In this document: piece by piece, positions 40,565-47,608 of the stretch
Layout: every line of letters starts with the position of its first letter
Position numbering within the stretch: position 1 is the stretch's first letter
Assembly: GCA_031376285.1 (NCBI GenBank)
Contig: JANMDN010000046.1
Coordinates: forward strand, 62,001 to 126,000
From: JANMDN01 sp031376285
GTDB lineage: Bacteria > Actinomycetota > Thermoleophilia > Miltoncostaeales > Miltoncostaeaceae
Reading direction: 5' to 3'
DNA length: 64,000 nt
Position numbers and translations under genes: made by a program
The notes under the pieces: model-generated
What the model was told of the DNA's origin: nothing
The model's database searches: none
What the model saw: only the letters and a program-made list of their open reading frames with translations

Positions 40565-41787
40565 CCGCGGAGGGGCCGTCGATTGAGCTTCGGGCGATCG
40601 GGCGGCGCTTTCGAATCGGTGGGACCACCGCCGACGTCGACCTCTTTCGGGCGATCGAGCGGCACGGTGGTGTGTACGAACGACGCGTCACCGAGCTCTA
40701 TCGACGGCTACTAACCGCAGACGGGGTCGCGATTGACGTGGGCGCGCATGTGGGCCTGCTCGCGATCCCGATGGCGAGCCTCGTGCCGGGCGGCCACGTC
40801 TACGCCTTCGAGCCGGTTCCGGAGAGCGTGGCGCAGCTTGGCGCCAACGTTGCCGCAAACGCGGTCTCAAACATCACCGTTAGGGCGGGCGGCATGAGCG
40901 ACGCAAGCGGCGAGATGTTCGTCGAGCGGATTGGTTGGAACGCGTCGGGGAGCTTCCTCGCCGATGACCAGTCCACCGACGGCCGCCGCGTGTCGGTGCG
41001 ATCTCTCGATGACCTCGCGCGCGAAGAAGGCTTCGTTCGACTCGACCTCGTGAAGATCGACGTGGAGGGATCGGAGCTGCGTGTGCTTGCCGGTGGCCGC
41101 GCAACCCTTGAACGGCTTCGCCCGGCCCTGATCGTCGAGTGCAACCCACTCGCCCTGGCCGAGCACGACGATGCGACCGCCGAGACGCTCTTCGTTGAAC
41201 TCGCGCACCTCCGGTCGAGGGTCTACTGGGTCGGGCGAGGCGGATCGCTCAGACGCTTGCGAGATATGAACAGCCTGCGAAGCCAGCTTCGACGGCTCGG
41301 CATTGGAGACCTCCTCGCCTACGACCGGCGACCCCGCCGGGTGACGTGGGCGGCGGTTGTTGGGGCGTTGCTTGAGGTTGTGGACCAGGTCCGCCGGCCA
41401 TCGACCGAGTTTGTGATCGCACCGGGTGCCGCGGTGGGCGTCGACGCGCCCCTCCCTGAACTCACCGCGTCGACTGAGATCACCTTGGACGTGAAGGTCG
41501 AGAACCTCGGACCGAGTCACTTGTCGAGCGACCATCCGCGTCACCCGGTCAACCTGTCCTACCGCTGGTTCGAGGGCGGCCGACTCCTGATCGAAGGGCC
41601 ACGGACGCCGCTTCCGATGTCCCTTCCTGTCGGCCGATCGGCCCAGATGGATCTCGACGTTACCGCGCCCAGAACACCCGGCCGCTATGAGCTTCAGGTG
41701 AGTCTCGTCCAGGATGGCTACGGCTGGCTGGGCGAGCTTAATGCCCGTGCAAGCAGGCATTTTCTGGTCTCGGTTGGCGGGCCGTAG
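40561..41787 (+). CDS. FkbM-family methyltransferase with C-terminal beta-sandwich domain
   Basis: A 408-residue protein. Residues about 50-230 form an FkbM-type SAM methyltransferase: VAIDVGAHVGLLAIP (motif I), VYAFEPVPESVAQL (motif II), and LDLVKIDVEGSELRVLAGG (the conserved KIDVEGxE). The C-terminal 110 residues (ITLDVKVENLG... NLSYRWFEGGRLL... PGRYELQVSLVQDGYGWLGE) form an Ig-like module seen at the ends of various surface-glycan enzymes. It probably methylates a sugar or glycolipid. The GTG start overlaps the channel gene stop; why a channel and a methyltransferase are coupled is unclear. Confidence 0.82.
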   Translation: MTAEGPSIELRAIGRRFRIGGTTADVDLFRAIERHGGVYERRVTELYRRLLTADGVAIDVGAHVGLLAIPMASLVPGGHVYAFEPVPESVAQLGANVAANAVSNITVRAGGMSDASGEMFVERIGWNASGSFLADDQSTDGRRVSVRSLDDLAREEGFVRLDLVKIDVEGSELRVLAGGRATLERLRPALIVECNPLALAEHDDATAETLFVELAHLRSRVYWVGRGGSLRRLRDMNSLRSQLRRLGIGDLLAYDRRPRRVTWAAVVGALLEVVDQVRRPSTEFVIAPGAAVGVDAPLPELTASTEITLDVKVENLGPSHLSSDHPRHPVNLSYRWFEGGRLLIEGPRTPLPMSLPVGRSAQMDLDVTAPRTPGRYELQVSLVQDGYGWLGELNARASRHFLVSVGGP

Positions 41788-41804
41788 CGATTCCGTGACG
41801 AGTT

Positions 41805-41826
41805 CATGCTTGCAGCATGCTAATGT
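41805..41826 (+). promoter_or_regulatory. Operator and -10 of the vapBC pair at 41833
   Basis: CATGCT-TGC-AGCATG (41805-41819) is a perfect 6-bp inverted repeat; TAATGT (41821-41826) follows at once and ends six bases before ATG 41833. A third CATGC lies at 41827. Autorepressor binding here would cover the -10. Confidence 0.55.
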
Positions 41827-41832
41827 CATGCC

Positions 41833-42087
41833 ATGGCAGCGATTCAGGTAAAAAACGTCCCGCTGGATCTCCACGAGGCGATTCGCAGGCGCGCGACCGA
41901 GTACGGCATGACGATCGGCGGGTACCTTCTCATGCTCGCCCGCAGGGACATCGAACGCCCGACTCGTGCTGAGTGGTTCCGGGAGCTTCGACAGGATGCT
42001 CCGGTTCACGGCGTAGATGTCGCGGGAGCCCTGCGCGCTGCGCGTGAGGAGCGCGAGCAGCACCTCACCGATGTCCTGGGTCGTTGA
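41833..42087 (+). CDS. vapB: FitA/VapB-type antitoxin
   Basis: An 84-residue protein starting MAAIQVKNVPLDLHEAIRRRATEYGMTIGGYLLMLARRDIER, the FitA-like RHH opening (QVRNVP, LxxLxxRA), then a toxin-binding tail with DVAGALRAAREER. ATG 41833 lies six bases after a -10-like TAATGT, next to an inverted repeat. It overlaps the toxin gene by 17 bases. Confidence 0.87.
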   Translation: MAAIQVKNVPLDLHEAIRRRATEYGMTIGGYLLMLARRDIERPTRAEWFRELRQDAPVHGVDVAGALRAAREEREQHLTDVLGR

Positions 42088-42460
42088 CGCCTCGGCGCTC
42101 GTCGAAGTGCTGCTTCGCACCGAGACGGGACAGTCCGTCGCCGAGCTGATCGACGAGGATGAGATGCACGCTCCAGACATCGTCAACGCGGAAGTGCTGT
42201 CGACGCTGCGAAGACTGGTGCGCATCGGGACATTGGAGCCAGCACGGGCCGAAACCGCGGTGGAACGGCTTTCTCGCGCTCCGGTCGAGCGCGCGTCGAC
42301 TGACAGCCTGATTGCCGACGTTTGGTCACTGCGCGATCAGCTGACCCCGTACGACGCCTGTTACGTCGCGCTCGCGCGCTCCCTTGGTTGCGCCATCGTC
42401 ACCTGCGACCACCGCATGAGTCGCGCACCCGGCCTCGGGGTACCGATCGTCGCGTTGTAG
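42071..42460 (+). CDS. vapC: VapC-type PIN toxin
   Basis: A 129-residue PIN protein: VVDASALVEVLL (first Asp), DIVNAEVLSTLRRL (Glu), LTPYDACYVALARSLG (the conserved YDAxYVALA) and IVTCDHRMSRAPG (last Asp). It is a canonical VapC partner of FitA-type antitoxins. ATG 42071 overlaps the antitoxin. It ends seven bases before the end of the convergent phosphofructokinase gene. Confidence 0.9.
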   Translation: MSWVVDASALVEVLLRTETGQSVAELIDEDEMHAPDIVNAEVLSTLRRLVRIGTLEPARAETAVERLSRAPVERASTDSLIADVWSLRDQLTPYDACYVALARSLGCAIVTCDHRMSRAPGLGVPIVAL

Positions 42461-42467
42461 CTCAGGA

Positions 42468-43505
42468 CTACCCGAAGAACGCCTCCGCAAGGGCGTAGTA
42501 CTCGGGGGTGACGGTGCGGAGTTTGGCGACGCCCTCGGCGAGCGGGACGGGGATGACGTCCGTGCCGCGCAGCGCCGTCATCTTGCCGAAGTCGCCGTTG
42601 AGGACGAGGTCGGCTGCGAGGAGCCCGAAGCGGGTTGCGAGGATCCGGTCGTAGGCCGTCGGCGAGCCGCCGCGCTGGATGTGACCGAGGATCGTCGCGC
42701 GTGTTTCGAAGCCGGTCCGCTCCTCGATCTCGAGCGCAAGGCGCTGCCCGACGCCGCCGAGACGTTCATGGCCGAACGCGTCGAGCGCGGCCGACGTTGT
42801 GCTGAGTCCCTCCTGGCCACCCTCGTACGTGACCGGCCAGCCCTCGCTCACCACGATGATCGAGAAGTTCTTCCCGCGATGCTCATGCCGATGACGAACG
42901 AGCTCGGCGCAACGCTCGATGCTCATCGGAAACTCGGGGATCAGGACGACGTCGGCCCCACCGGCGATGCCGCTCGCCACCGCGATCCAACCCGCGTTTC
43001 GTCCCATGACCTCGATGACGATGACCCGGTCGTGCGACTCCGCCGTCGAGTGAATCCGGTCGATCGCCTCGGTCACGATGGTGATGGCCGTGTCGAAGCC
43101 AAACGTCTGGTCTGTCGCCGCGAGGTCGTTGTCGATCGTCTTCGGCACACCGATGACCGAGAGACCCTCCTCGGAGTGGAGCCGGTGGGCAACGCCGAGC
43201 GTGTCGTCGCCGCCGATGGCGATGAGGGCGTCGATCTCGTCGAATCGCCGCCGCACCGCATCGACGCCACCTTCGATCGAATATGGGTTCGTGCGACTCG
43301 ATCGCAGGATGGTTCCGCCGCGCGGAAGAATCCCTGAGACGGCGTCGAGGTCGAGCGGACGGGTCTCCCCCTCGATCATCCCTCGCCAGCCATGGAGCAC
43401 GCCGGTCACCGAGTGGCCCGACTCGACAAGGCGTCGCGTCGCCGCTCGGATGACCGCATTCAACCCGGGGCAGTCGCCCCCGCCTGTGAGGATTCCGACG
43501 TTCAT
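42468..43505 (-). CDS. Pyrophosphate-type 6-phosphofructokinase
   Basis: A 345-residue phosphofructokinase. GILTGGGDCPGLNAVIR opens the protein. The two positions that decide the phosphoryl donor are GGDDT (98-102) and PKTIDND (121-127). ATP-dependent enzymes have GGDGS and PGTIDND; the Asp at 101 and Lys at 122 are the marks of PPi-dependent enzymes such as the Amycolatopsis one. So the reaction is likely fructose-6-phosphate plus PPi, reversible. The catalytic Asp125 and Asp127 are kept. A consensus-like promoter lies upstream, and the gene is divergent from a ROK regulator. Confidence 0.88.
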   Translation of the reverse strand: MNVGILTGGGDCPGLNAVIRAATRRLVESGHSVTGVLHGWRGMIEGETRPLDLDAVSGILPRGGTILRSSRTNPYSIEGGVDAVRRRFDEIDALIAIGGDDTLGVAHRLHSEEGLSVIGVPKTIDNDLAATDQTFGFDTAITIVTEAIDRIHSTAESHDRVIVIEVMGRNAGWIAVASGIAGGADVVLIPEFPMSIERCAELVRHRHEHRGKNFSIIVVSEGWPVTYEGGQEGLSTTSAALDAFGHERLGGVGQRLALEIEERTGFETRATILGHIQRGGSPTAYDRILATRFGLLAADLVLNGDFGKMTALRGTDVIPVPLAEGVAKLRTVTPEYYALAEAFFG

Positions 43506-43585
43506 GTGATCGAAAGCCTTTCGACGATGGAGTGGTTCAAGCTGGCGTCCCAGAGCTGTGCGTCAGCGAGGAATCGAGCCCGGCG

Positions 43586-43615
43586 ACAGTAGTCAAGCGG
43601 CCATGGGTTTGTCAA
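43586..43615 (-). promoter_or_regulatory. Consensus-like promoter of the phosphofructokinase gene
   Basis: On the minus strand TTGACA (43615-43610), an 18-base spacer, then TACTGT (43591-43586). This is the best sigma-70-type promoter I found. Transcription would start about 43579, giving a leader of some 74 bases. Confidence 0.65.
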
Positions 43616-43726
43616 CGCCTCGGCAATTCCGAACCCCTGGACGGGGAGGATTGTGCGAGGTACGTTCTTTCTGTTGTGTCGCCGCTTGCTTGCGGGTCGC
43701 ACCGACCATCGCCGACACCCAGCGCC

Positions 43727-44950
43727 ATGCCGAACCGTCAGATCCAGCAGCCACCTCCATCGCCGTCGGCCCCTGGGTCGCTCGAAGCGCTGCGCGAGCG
43801 AAATCGACGAACCGTGATCGACGCACTACGGCGCGGGGGAACGATCAGTCGCGCCGAGATCGCCAGGCGCACTGGCCTGTCGCGCTCGACGGTGTCGAGC
43901 GTGGTCACCGACCTGATGGGCTCCGGCTTGGTCCGTGAGATCGAGCGGACGAGCGGGGCAAGCAGCGCACTCGGTGGTCGGCCGGCCACCCCCTTGGTGC
44001 TGGATGCATCTGCGGGCGCGGCGCTCGGCATCAGCCTCAACTACCGCCGCCTTCGCGTCGCGATCTGCGACTTCGGCCATGCGATCCTGGCGGAGCGCTC
44101 CGCAGACCTCAGCGACCCGAATGACAGCCGCGCGGTTCGCGACCTCGTGGTCGCCGAGGTCGCCGCCGCAATCGACGCGGCCGGTGTCGACGCTGCCGCC
44201 ATCTCGGGCGCCGTGATGACCGTGCCCGGCCCCGTCGAGATGGCGACGGGCCGCGTCGGGCAGGCATCCATCGTGCCTGGACTCGTCGGACCGCACTTCG
44301 CCAGGGAGCTGTCGGAGGTCGTCGGCTTCGACATTCATCTTGAAAACGACGCCAACTTGAGCGTGCTTGCCGAGATGCTCTGGGGGGCCGGAGATCGGCA
44401 CCAGGACGTCATTTTCATCAAGCTGTCGCGGGGGATCGGCGCGGGTCTCGTGCTCGGTGGCCAGCTCTTTCGCGGCGCGCTCGGAACCGCTGGCGAGATT
44501 GGGCATACGCCGGTCGCAAGCGATGGCACGCTCTGCCGATGCGGAAACCGCGGGTGTTTGGAGACGGTCGTCGGGACCGACGCGATCGTCCAGATGATCG
44601 AGGGACAAATCGGGGAGCGGATCACGATCGACACCGTCATCCGACGGGCCCTCGGGGGTGACCCCACCTGCCGCCGAGCGCTTCGGGACGCTGGCATCCG
44701 CCTCGGTAACGCCGTTGCTCAGATCTGCAACCTCCTAAACCCCGAGCTGATCGTCATCGGGGGCGACCTCGCTCCGGCCTGGCCGGTGATGAGCGAACCG
44801 CTTCGCCACGCACTCGACGGAGCCGCGATCCATATGGCCACGGACTCTGTGCGGATCATCCCGAGCCCGCTGGGGGAGCGCGCTGAGGTCCTCGGGGCGC
44901 TCGCCTACGTCCTGCGCGACGCCGATCGCTTCACGATGGCCACGCCGTAG
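43727..44950 (+). CDS. ROK-family transcription regulator
   Basis: A 407-residue protein: an N-terminal MarR-like winged helix (NRRTVIDALRRGGTISRAEIARRTGLSRSTVSSVV in part, residues about 25-60) fused to a ROK sugar-kinase-like domain. The zinc-binding CRCGNRGCLE and KLSRGIGAGLVLGGQLFRG are the ROK hallmarks. Such NagC/XylR-type proteins sense sugars or sugar phosphates. ATG 43727 precedes the winged helix. It is divergent from the phosphofructokinase gene, sharing 221 bp of upstream DNA, so it may control that gene. Confidence 0.88.
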   Translation: MPNRQIQQPPPSPSAPGSLEALRERNRRTVIDALRRGGTISRAEIARRTGLSRSTVSSVVTDLMGSGLVREIERTSGASSALGGRPATPLVLDASAGAALGISLNYRRLRVAICDFGHAILAERSADLSDPNDSRAVRDLVVAEVAAAIDAAGVDAAAISGAVMTVPGPVEMATGRVGQASIVPGLVGPHFARELSEVVGFDIHLENDANLSVLAEMLWGAGDRHQDVIFIKLSRGIGAGLVLGGQLFRGALGTAGEIGHTPVASDGTLCRCGNRGCLETVVGTDAIVQMIEGQIGERITIDTVIRRALGGDPTCRRALRDAGIRLGNAVAQICNLLNPELIVIGGDLAPAWPVMSEPLRHALDGAAIHMATDSVRIIPSPLGERAEVLGALAYVLRDADRFTMATP

Positions 44951-44964
44951 TCCGAACCGAACCG

Positions 44965-45162
44965 GTGACCGACCTCGTCGCGCGACGCGCTGGTGAGCTC
45001 GCCCGGCGCCACCGCCGGTCACACTCCGGAATCGGCCTCGCCGACTATGTGATCGCCGCCACCGTTGACCTGCGGGGATACGAACTGGGCACCCTGAACG
45101 TGCGTCACTACCCGATGTTGCCGAACCTGGAACCGGCGTTTGCGCTGGGCTCGAAGTCTTGA
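44965..45162 (+). pseudogene. C-terminal half of a VapC PIN toxin, orphan
   Basis: A 65-residue frame from GTG 44965: RRRSHSGIGLADYVIAATVDLRGYELGTLNVRHYPMLPNL matches the last 50 residues of a VapC protein (LADYxIAAT, then TLNVRHFPM). The N-terminal half, with the first Asp and Glu, is missing, and no antitoxin lies upstream; the ROK gene ends 14 bp before. It cannot be an active nuclease and looks like the remnant of a lost module. It is followed by a strong terminator hairpin. Confidence 0.72.
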
Positions 45163-45164
45163 AT

Positions 45165-45193
45165 CACCCCGGTGGCGTCGCGCCGCCGGGGTG
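45165..45193. terminator. Strong hairpin between convergent genes
   Basis: CACCCCGGTGGCG (45165-45177) pairs with CGCCGCCGGGGTG (45181-45193), with one G-U pair and a TCG loop: a 13-bp stem. It lies between the VapC fragment and the end of the collagen-like gene, so it can serve both strands. No U-run is present. Confidence 0.75.
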
Positions 45194-45225
45194 ACGGATG
45201 GACCTCACACCCTTGAGGTGCTCGG

Positions 45226-45996
45226 TCAGTTCACGGTGATTGTCGCGGCGGGGTTGTTCTGAACGAGGTCCGCGGAAATCGTGATCGGGCCCCAAATCGC
45301 TCCTGCGCAGCTGTGGACGCCGTTGAGGTAGACGTTGTTCACACCCGCGACCACGGGAAGGATCCGCGCCCCGGACAGGTTGAGCCCGAGGAAGGTCCCC
45401 GCGCCCGCCTGGGTCGGGAGATTCCCGTTGATCCACTGGTCGGTAAATCCAGGGGCGGTCGTCGAGTTCGGGGCGATCGCCGGGTCAGGCGCCCCGGGGA
45501 GACCGGCGATCTGCGACCGAACACGGCAGTCGGTTGCCGTTGTGTCGTACGTGTTCCTAACGCGAACGGCGAACCTCGCATCGACCTTCACAAATCCCGC
45601 GCTCGGCGACGTGAACGTGAGATGGGCGACCGCACCGCCCGTGTTCGGTGCGAGCACGATGTTGTTATAGAGCGACGCGCTCCAAGCGGTCGTCGTTCCT
45701 GACGGTCCCACGGCCCCAACTTGCCCCGCCGCTCCCGCAGGTCCCGCCGGCCCGGCCTTTCCAACCAGGGCGCCCTTGGCCGAGGAGTTCAGGTCCGCCG
45801 GCGTGAGTGAACCGTTCTTCACGTCGGCGCCCGTCAGCGACGAGTTCTTGATGTCGAGACCAGAGACGGAACCATTCTTGATGCTGGAGCCGGTGATGAG
45901 GGTCGCGGCGATCGCGCTCCCGCTCGCAGCGACGATGAGGGCAGCCCCGGCGACAATCATCGACGGGGACGGCGTCATCCATTTCATTCGTTGCAT
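45226..45996 (-). CDS. Exported protein with IKNGS-type repeats and a collagen-like stretch
   Basis: A 256-residue protein with an N-terminal export segment (MIVAGAALIVAASGSAIAA). Then comes a short repeat (SSIKNGSVSGLDIKNSS, ADVKNGSLTPADL), a collagen-like GPAGPAGAAGQVGAVGPSG stretch of six or seven Gly-X-Y triplets, and a globular beta-rich C-terminal domain with two Cys. This combination is common in Thermoleophilia. GGAGGAAG five bases before ATG 45996 sets the start, over the longer frame to 46038. It probably forms a trimeric surface protein. Confidence 0.75.
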   Translation of the reverse strand: MQRMKWMTPSPSMIVAGAALIVAASGSAIAATLITGSSIKNGSVSGLDIKNSSLTGADVKNGSLTPADLNSSAKGALVGKAGPAGPAGAAGQVGAVGPSGTTTAWSASLYNNIVLAPNTGGAVAHLTFTSPSAGFVKVDARFAVRVRNTYDTTATDCRVRSQIAGLPGAPDPAIAPNSTTAPGFTDQWINGNLPTQAGAGTFLGLNLSGARILPVVAGVNNVYLNGVHSCAGAIWGPITISADLVQNNPAATITVN

Positions 45997-46166
45997 GGCT
46001 TCCTCCAGTTGTGTTCGTGGTGATGCCCGATTGGCCACGTGGCATGGGCCCGACGTGCCGCTCGATATCTATCTGAGCGCCAATGAGGAGACCCTGAGAG
46101 CGCCCCTCACCGTCCGCTTATCGGGTGCCGACGCGTATCCGCAATCTCCGCCGACAACCTCCGAGT
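45997..46166. other. 170-bp gap, promoter region of the collagen-like gene
   Basis: It lies upstream of the minus-strand collagen-like gene and downstream of the GT4 gene of the same strand. It must carry the promoter of the former; I see no clear -10/-35 pair, hairpin or small gene. Confidence 0.4.
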
Positions 46167-47321
46167 TCAACGTGCGAGCGCCATGAGGGCTCGCCACCGG
46201 GCGACCACGTTCTCCCAGTTGTGCCTCGACACCCACGTGGCCCCGGCCAAGCCGAGCGTTTCGCGCGTCACCGCGTCCCCTTCGAGGCGCCCGAGCTGCG
46301 CCGCGTAGCTCAGGGCGTCGCCGTACAGCAGGCCACCTCCGGAGCGGGCGGTCTGACCGGCGAGGACATCCGAGCGGGCGTTTGCGAGCGTCGGCCGACC
46401 CGCCTGCCACGCCTCGAGGGCCACAAGCGACAGGCTCTCGTACGTCGACGGGAGCGCGACCACCTCGCAGGCCTCGAACAGGTCGCTGCGCTCGTTGTCG
46501 TCGACGAAACCTGTCTGAACGACCCACTCCGGCAGTCGCTCCGTCCCCGTCGCGCGACCGGCGAGCACCAGGCCGAGCCTGCCACCCCCTGCTCGGTAGC
46601 CGGCGTGCGCGCGTACGAGGGCATCGACGCCCTTGGCTGGATCGACTCGACCGACATAGAGCACGAAGCGCTCCGGGAGCGCCCGCCGGGCACGCGCACG
46701 AGCCACGTCACCGGGCACCAGGGGATCAAGGCCCGCGCCCACTTCAGCCCACGGCCGGTCGCCGACCCCGTGGATGTCGTCGACGAGTCGACGCTCCTCG
46801 GCGGTCAGGAACGCGAACCCTCGGGCCATCGCGACGACGCCACGCGTCAGTCCGAAGCGGAGCATCGGCTCGTCGTGGGCGAGCGGGACGAGAATCGAGC
46901 GCCCTGCCACGATCGGCATGGTGAGCTGGGTCGTGGCGTAGAGGTAGGTCCAGAGCGCCACAACGTCCGCATCGCTTGCGGCTAAGGCGCGGAGCAAGCC
47001 AGGCGAGACGGGCCCCTGTGCTCGTGCCCAGGCGCGTTCGTCGGCGAGGCTCCCATCGCCGAGCGCCAGCCGGCGCAGCATCCCCGCAGCCGCAACGGGA
47101 TCAGGCGGCTCGACGGCGAACCGGCGCACGCGGACCCCATCGTCGAGCGTTTCCCCTTCGGGGTAGTACGGATCCCAGCGCAGGTAGTCGCGCGCAGTGG
47201 TCGTGTAGACGGTGACGTCCTCGCCGACGTTCGCGAGCGCCTGAGCCGTCTGCCGGCAGAGCGCCTCGGCGCCACCAGCGACGTCCTCACCGTAGCGCTG
47301 GACGACGAACGCGACCCTCAC
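46167..47321 (-). CDS. GT4-family glycosyltransferase
   Basis: A 384-residue GT-B transferase. MRVAFVVQRYGEDVAGGAEALCR opens the acceptor domain; FVLYVGRVDPAKGVDALVRAH and TGFVDDNERSDLFEACEVVALPSTYESLSLVALEAWQAGRP make the donor domain with the EX7E-like block (ESLSLVALE). The sugar is unknown. Its GTG start overlaps the stop of the coiled-coil gene (GTGA), so it is the last gene of a minus-strand polysaccharide operon. Confidence 0.88.
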   Translation of the reverse strand: MRVAFVVQRYGEDVAGGAEALCRQTAQALANVGEDVTVYTTTARDYLRWDPYYPEGETLDDGVRVRRFAVEPPDPVAAAGMLRRLALGDGSLADERAWARAQGPVSPGLLRALAASDADVVALWTYLYATTQLTMPIVAGRSILVPLAHDEPMLRFGLTRGVVAMARGFAFLTAEERRLVDDIHGVGDRPWAEVGAGLDPLVPGDVARARARRALPERFVLYVGRVDPAKGVDALVRAHAGYRAGGGRLGLVLAGRATGTERLPEWVVQTGFVDDNERSDLFEACEVVALPSTYESLSLVALEAWQAGRPTLANARSDVLAGQTARSGGGLLYGDALSYAAQLGRLEGDAVTRETLGLAGATWVSRHNWENVVARWRALMALAR

Positions 47322-47608
47322 GGGCGGTCAGTGCGGGCCTGCTCCAGCGCCTCGACCCGGGCGCTCAGTCGCTCGATCTCGGCACGCTGTCGGTGGCGGT
47401 CACGTTCGAGCTGGGCCAGCAGCTCGGCAAGGGACGGGTTCAGGAGACGCACGAAGAGCCGTCGCGAGGCTCCGACGGCGCGACCGGCGATGCCGGCCCT
47501 CGCCGATGGTGGTGAGTCGGGGATTCGAAGCGGCGCAAGGGGCGGTTCGCCGGCCGCGTCCTGCAACGCGCGCAGGAGCGCATCGGGATCCGGGGCCGAC
47601 GGGCTCAA
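47318..47608 (-). CDS. Small coiled-coil protein
   Basis: A 96-residue protein starting at TTG 47608, which overlaps the stop of the sugar transferase gene (TTGA). Pro-rich N-terminus, a short amphipathic stretch (GASRRLFVRLLNPSLAELLAQL), then a charged coiled coil (RDRHRQRAEIERLSARVEALEQ). No known family recognised. Coupling by overlap on both sides places it firmly in the glycan operon, perhaps as a scaffold or chain-length partner, which is only a guess. Confidence 0.6.
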   Translation of the reverse strand: MSPSAPDPDALLRALQDAAGEPPLAPLRIPDSPPSARAGIAGRAVGASRRLFVRLLNPSLAELLAQLERDRHRQRAEIERLSARVEALEQARTDRP

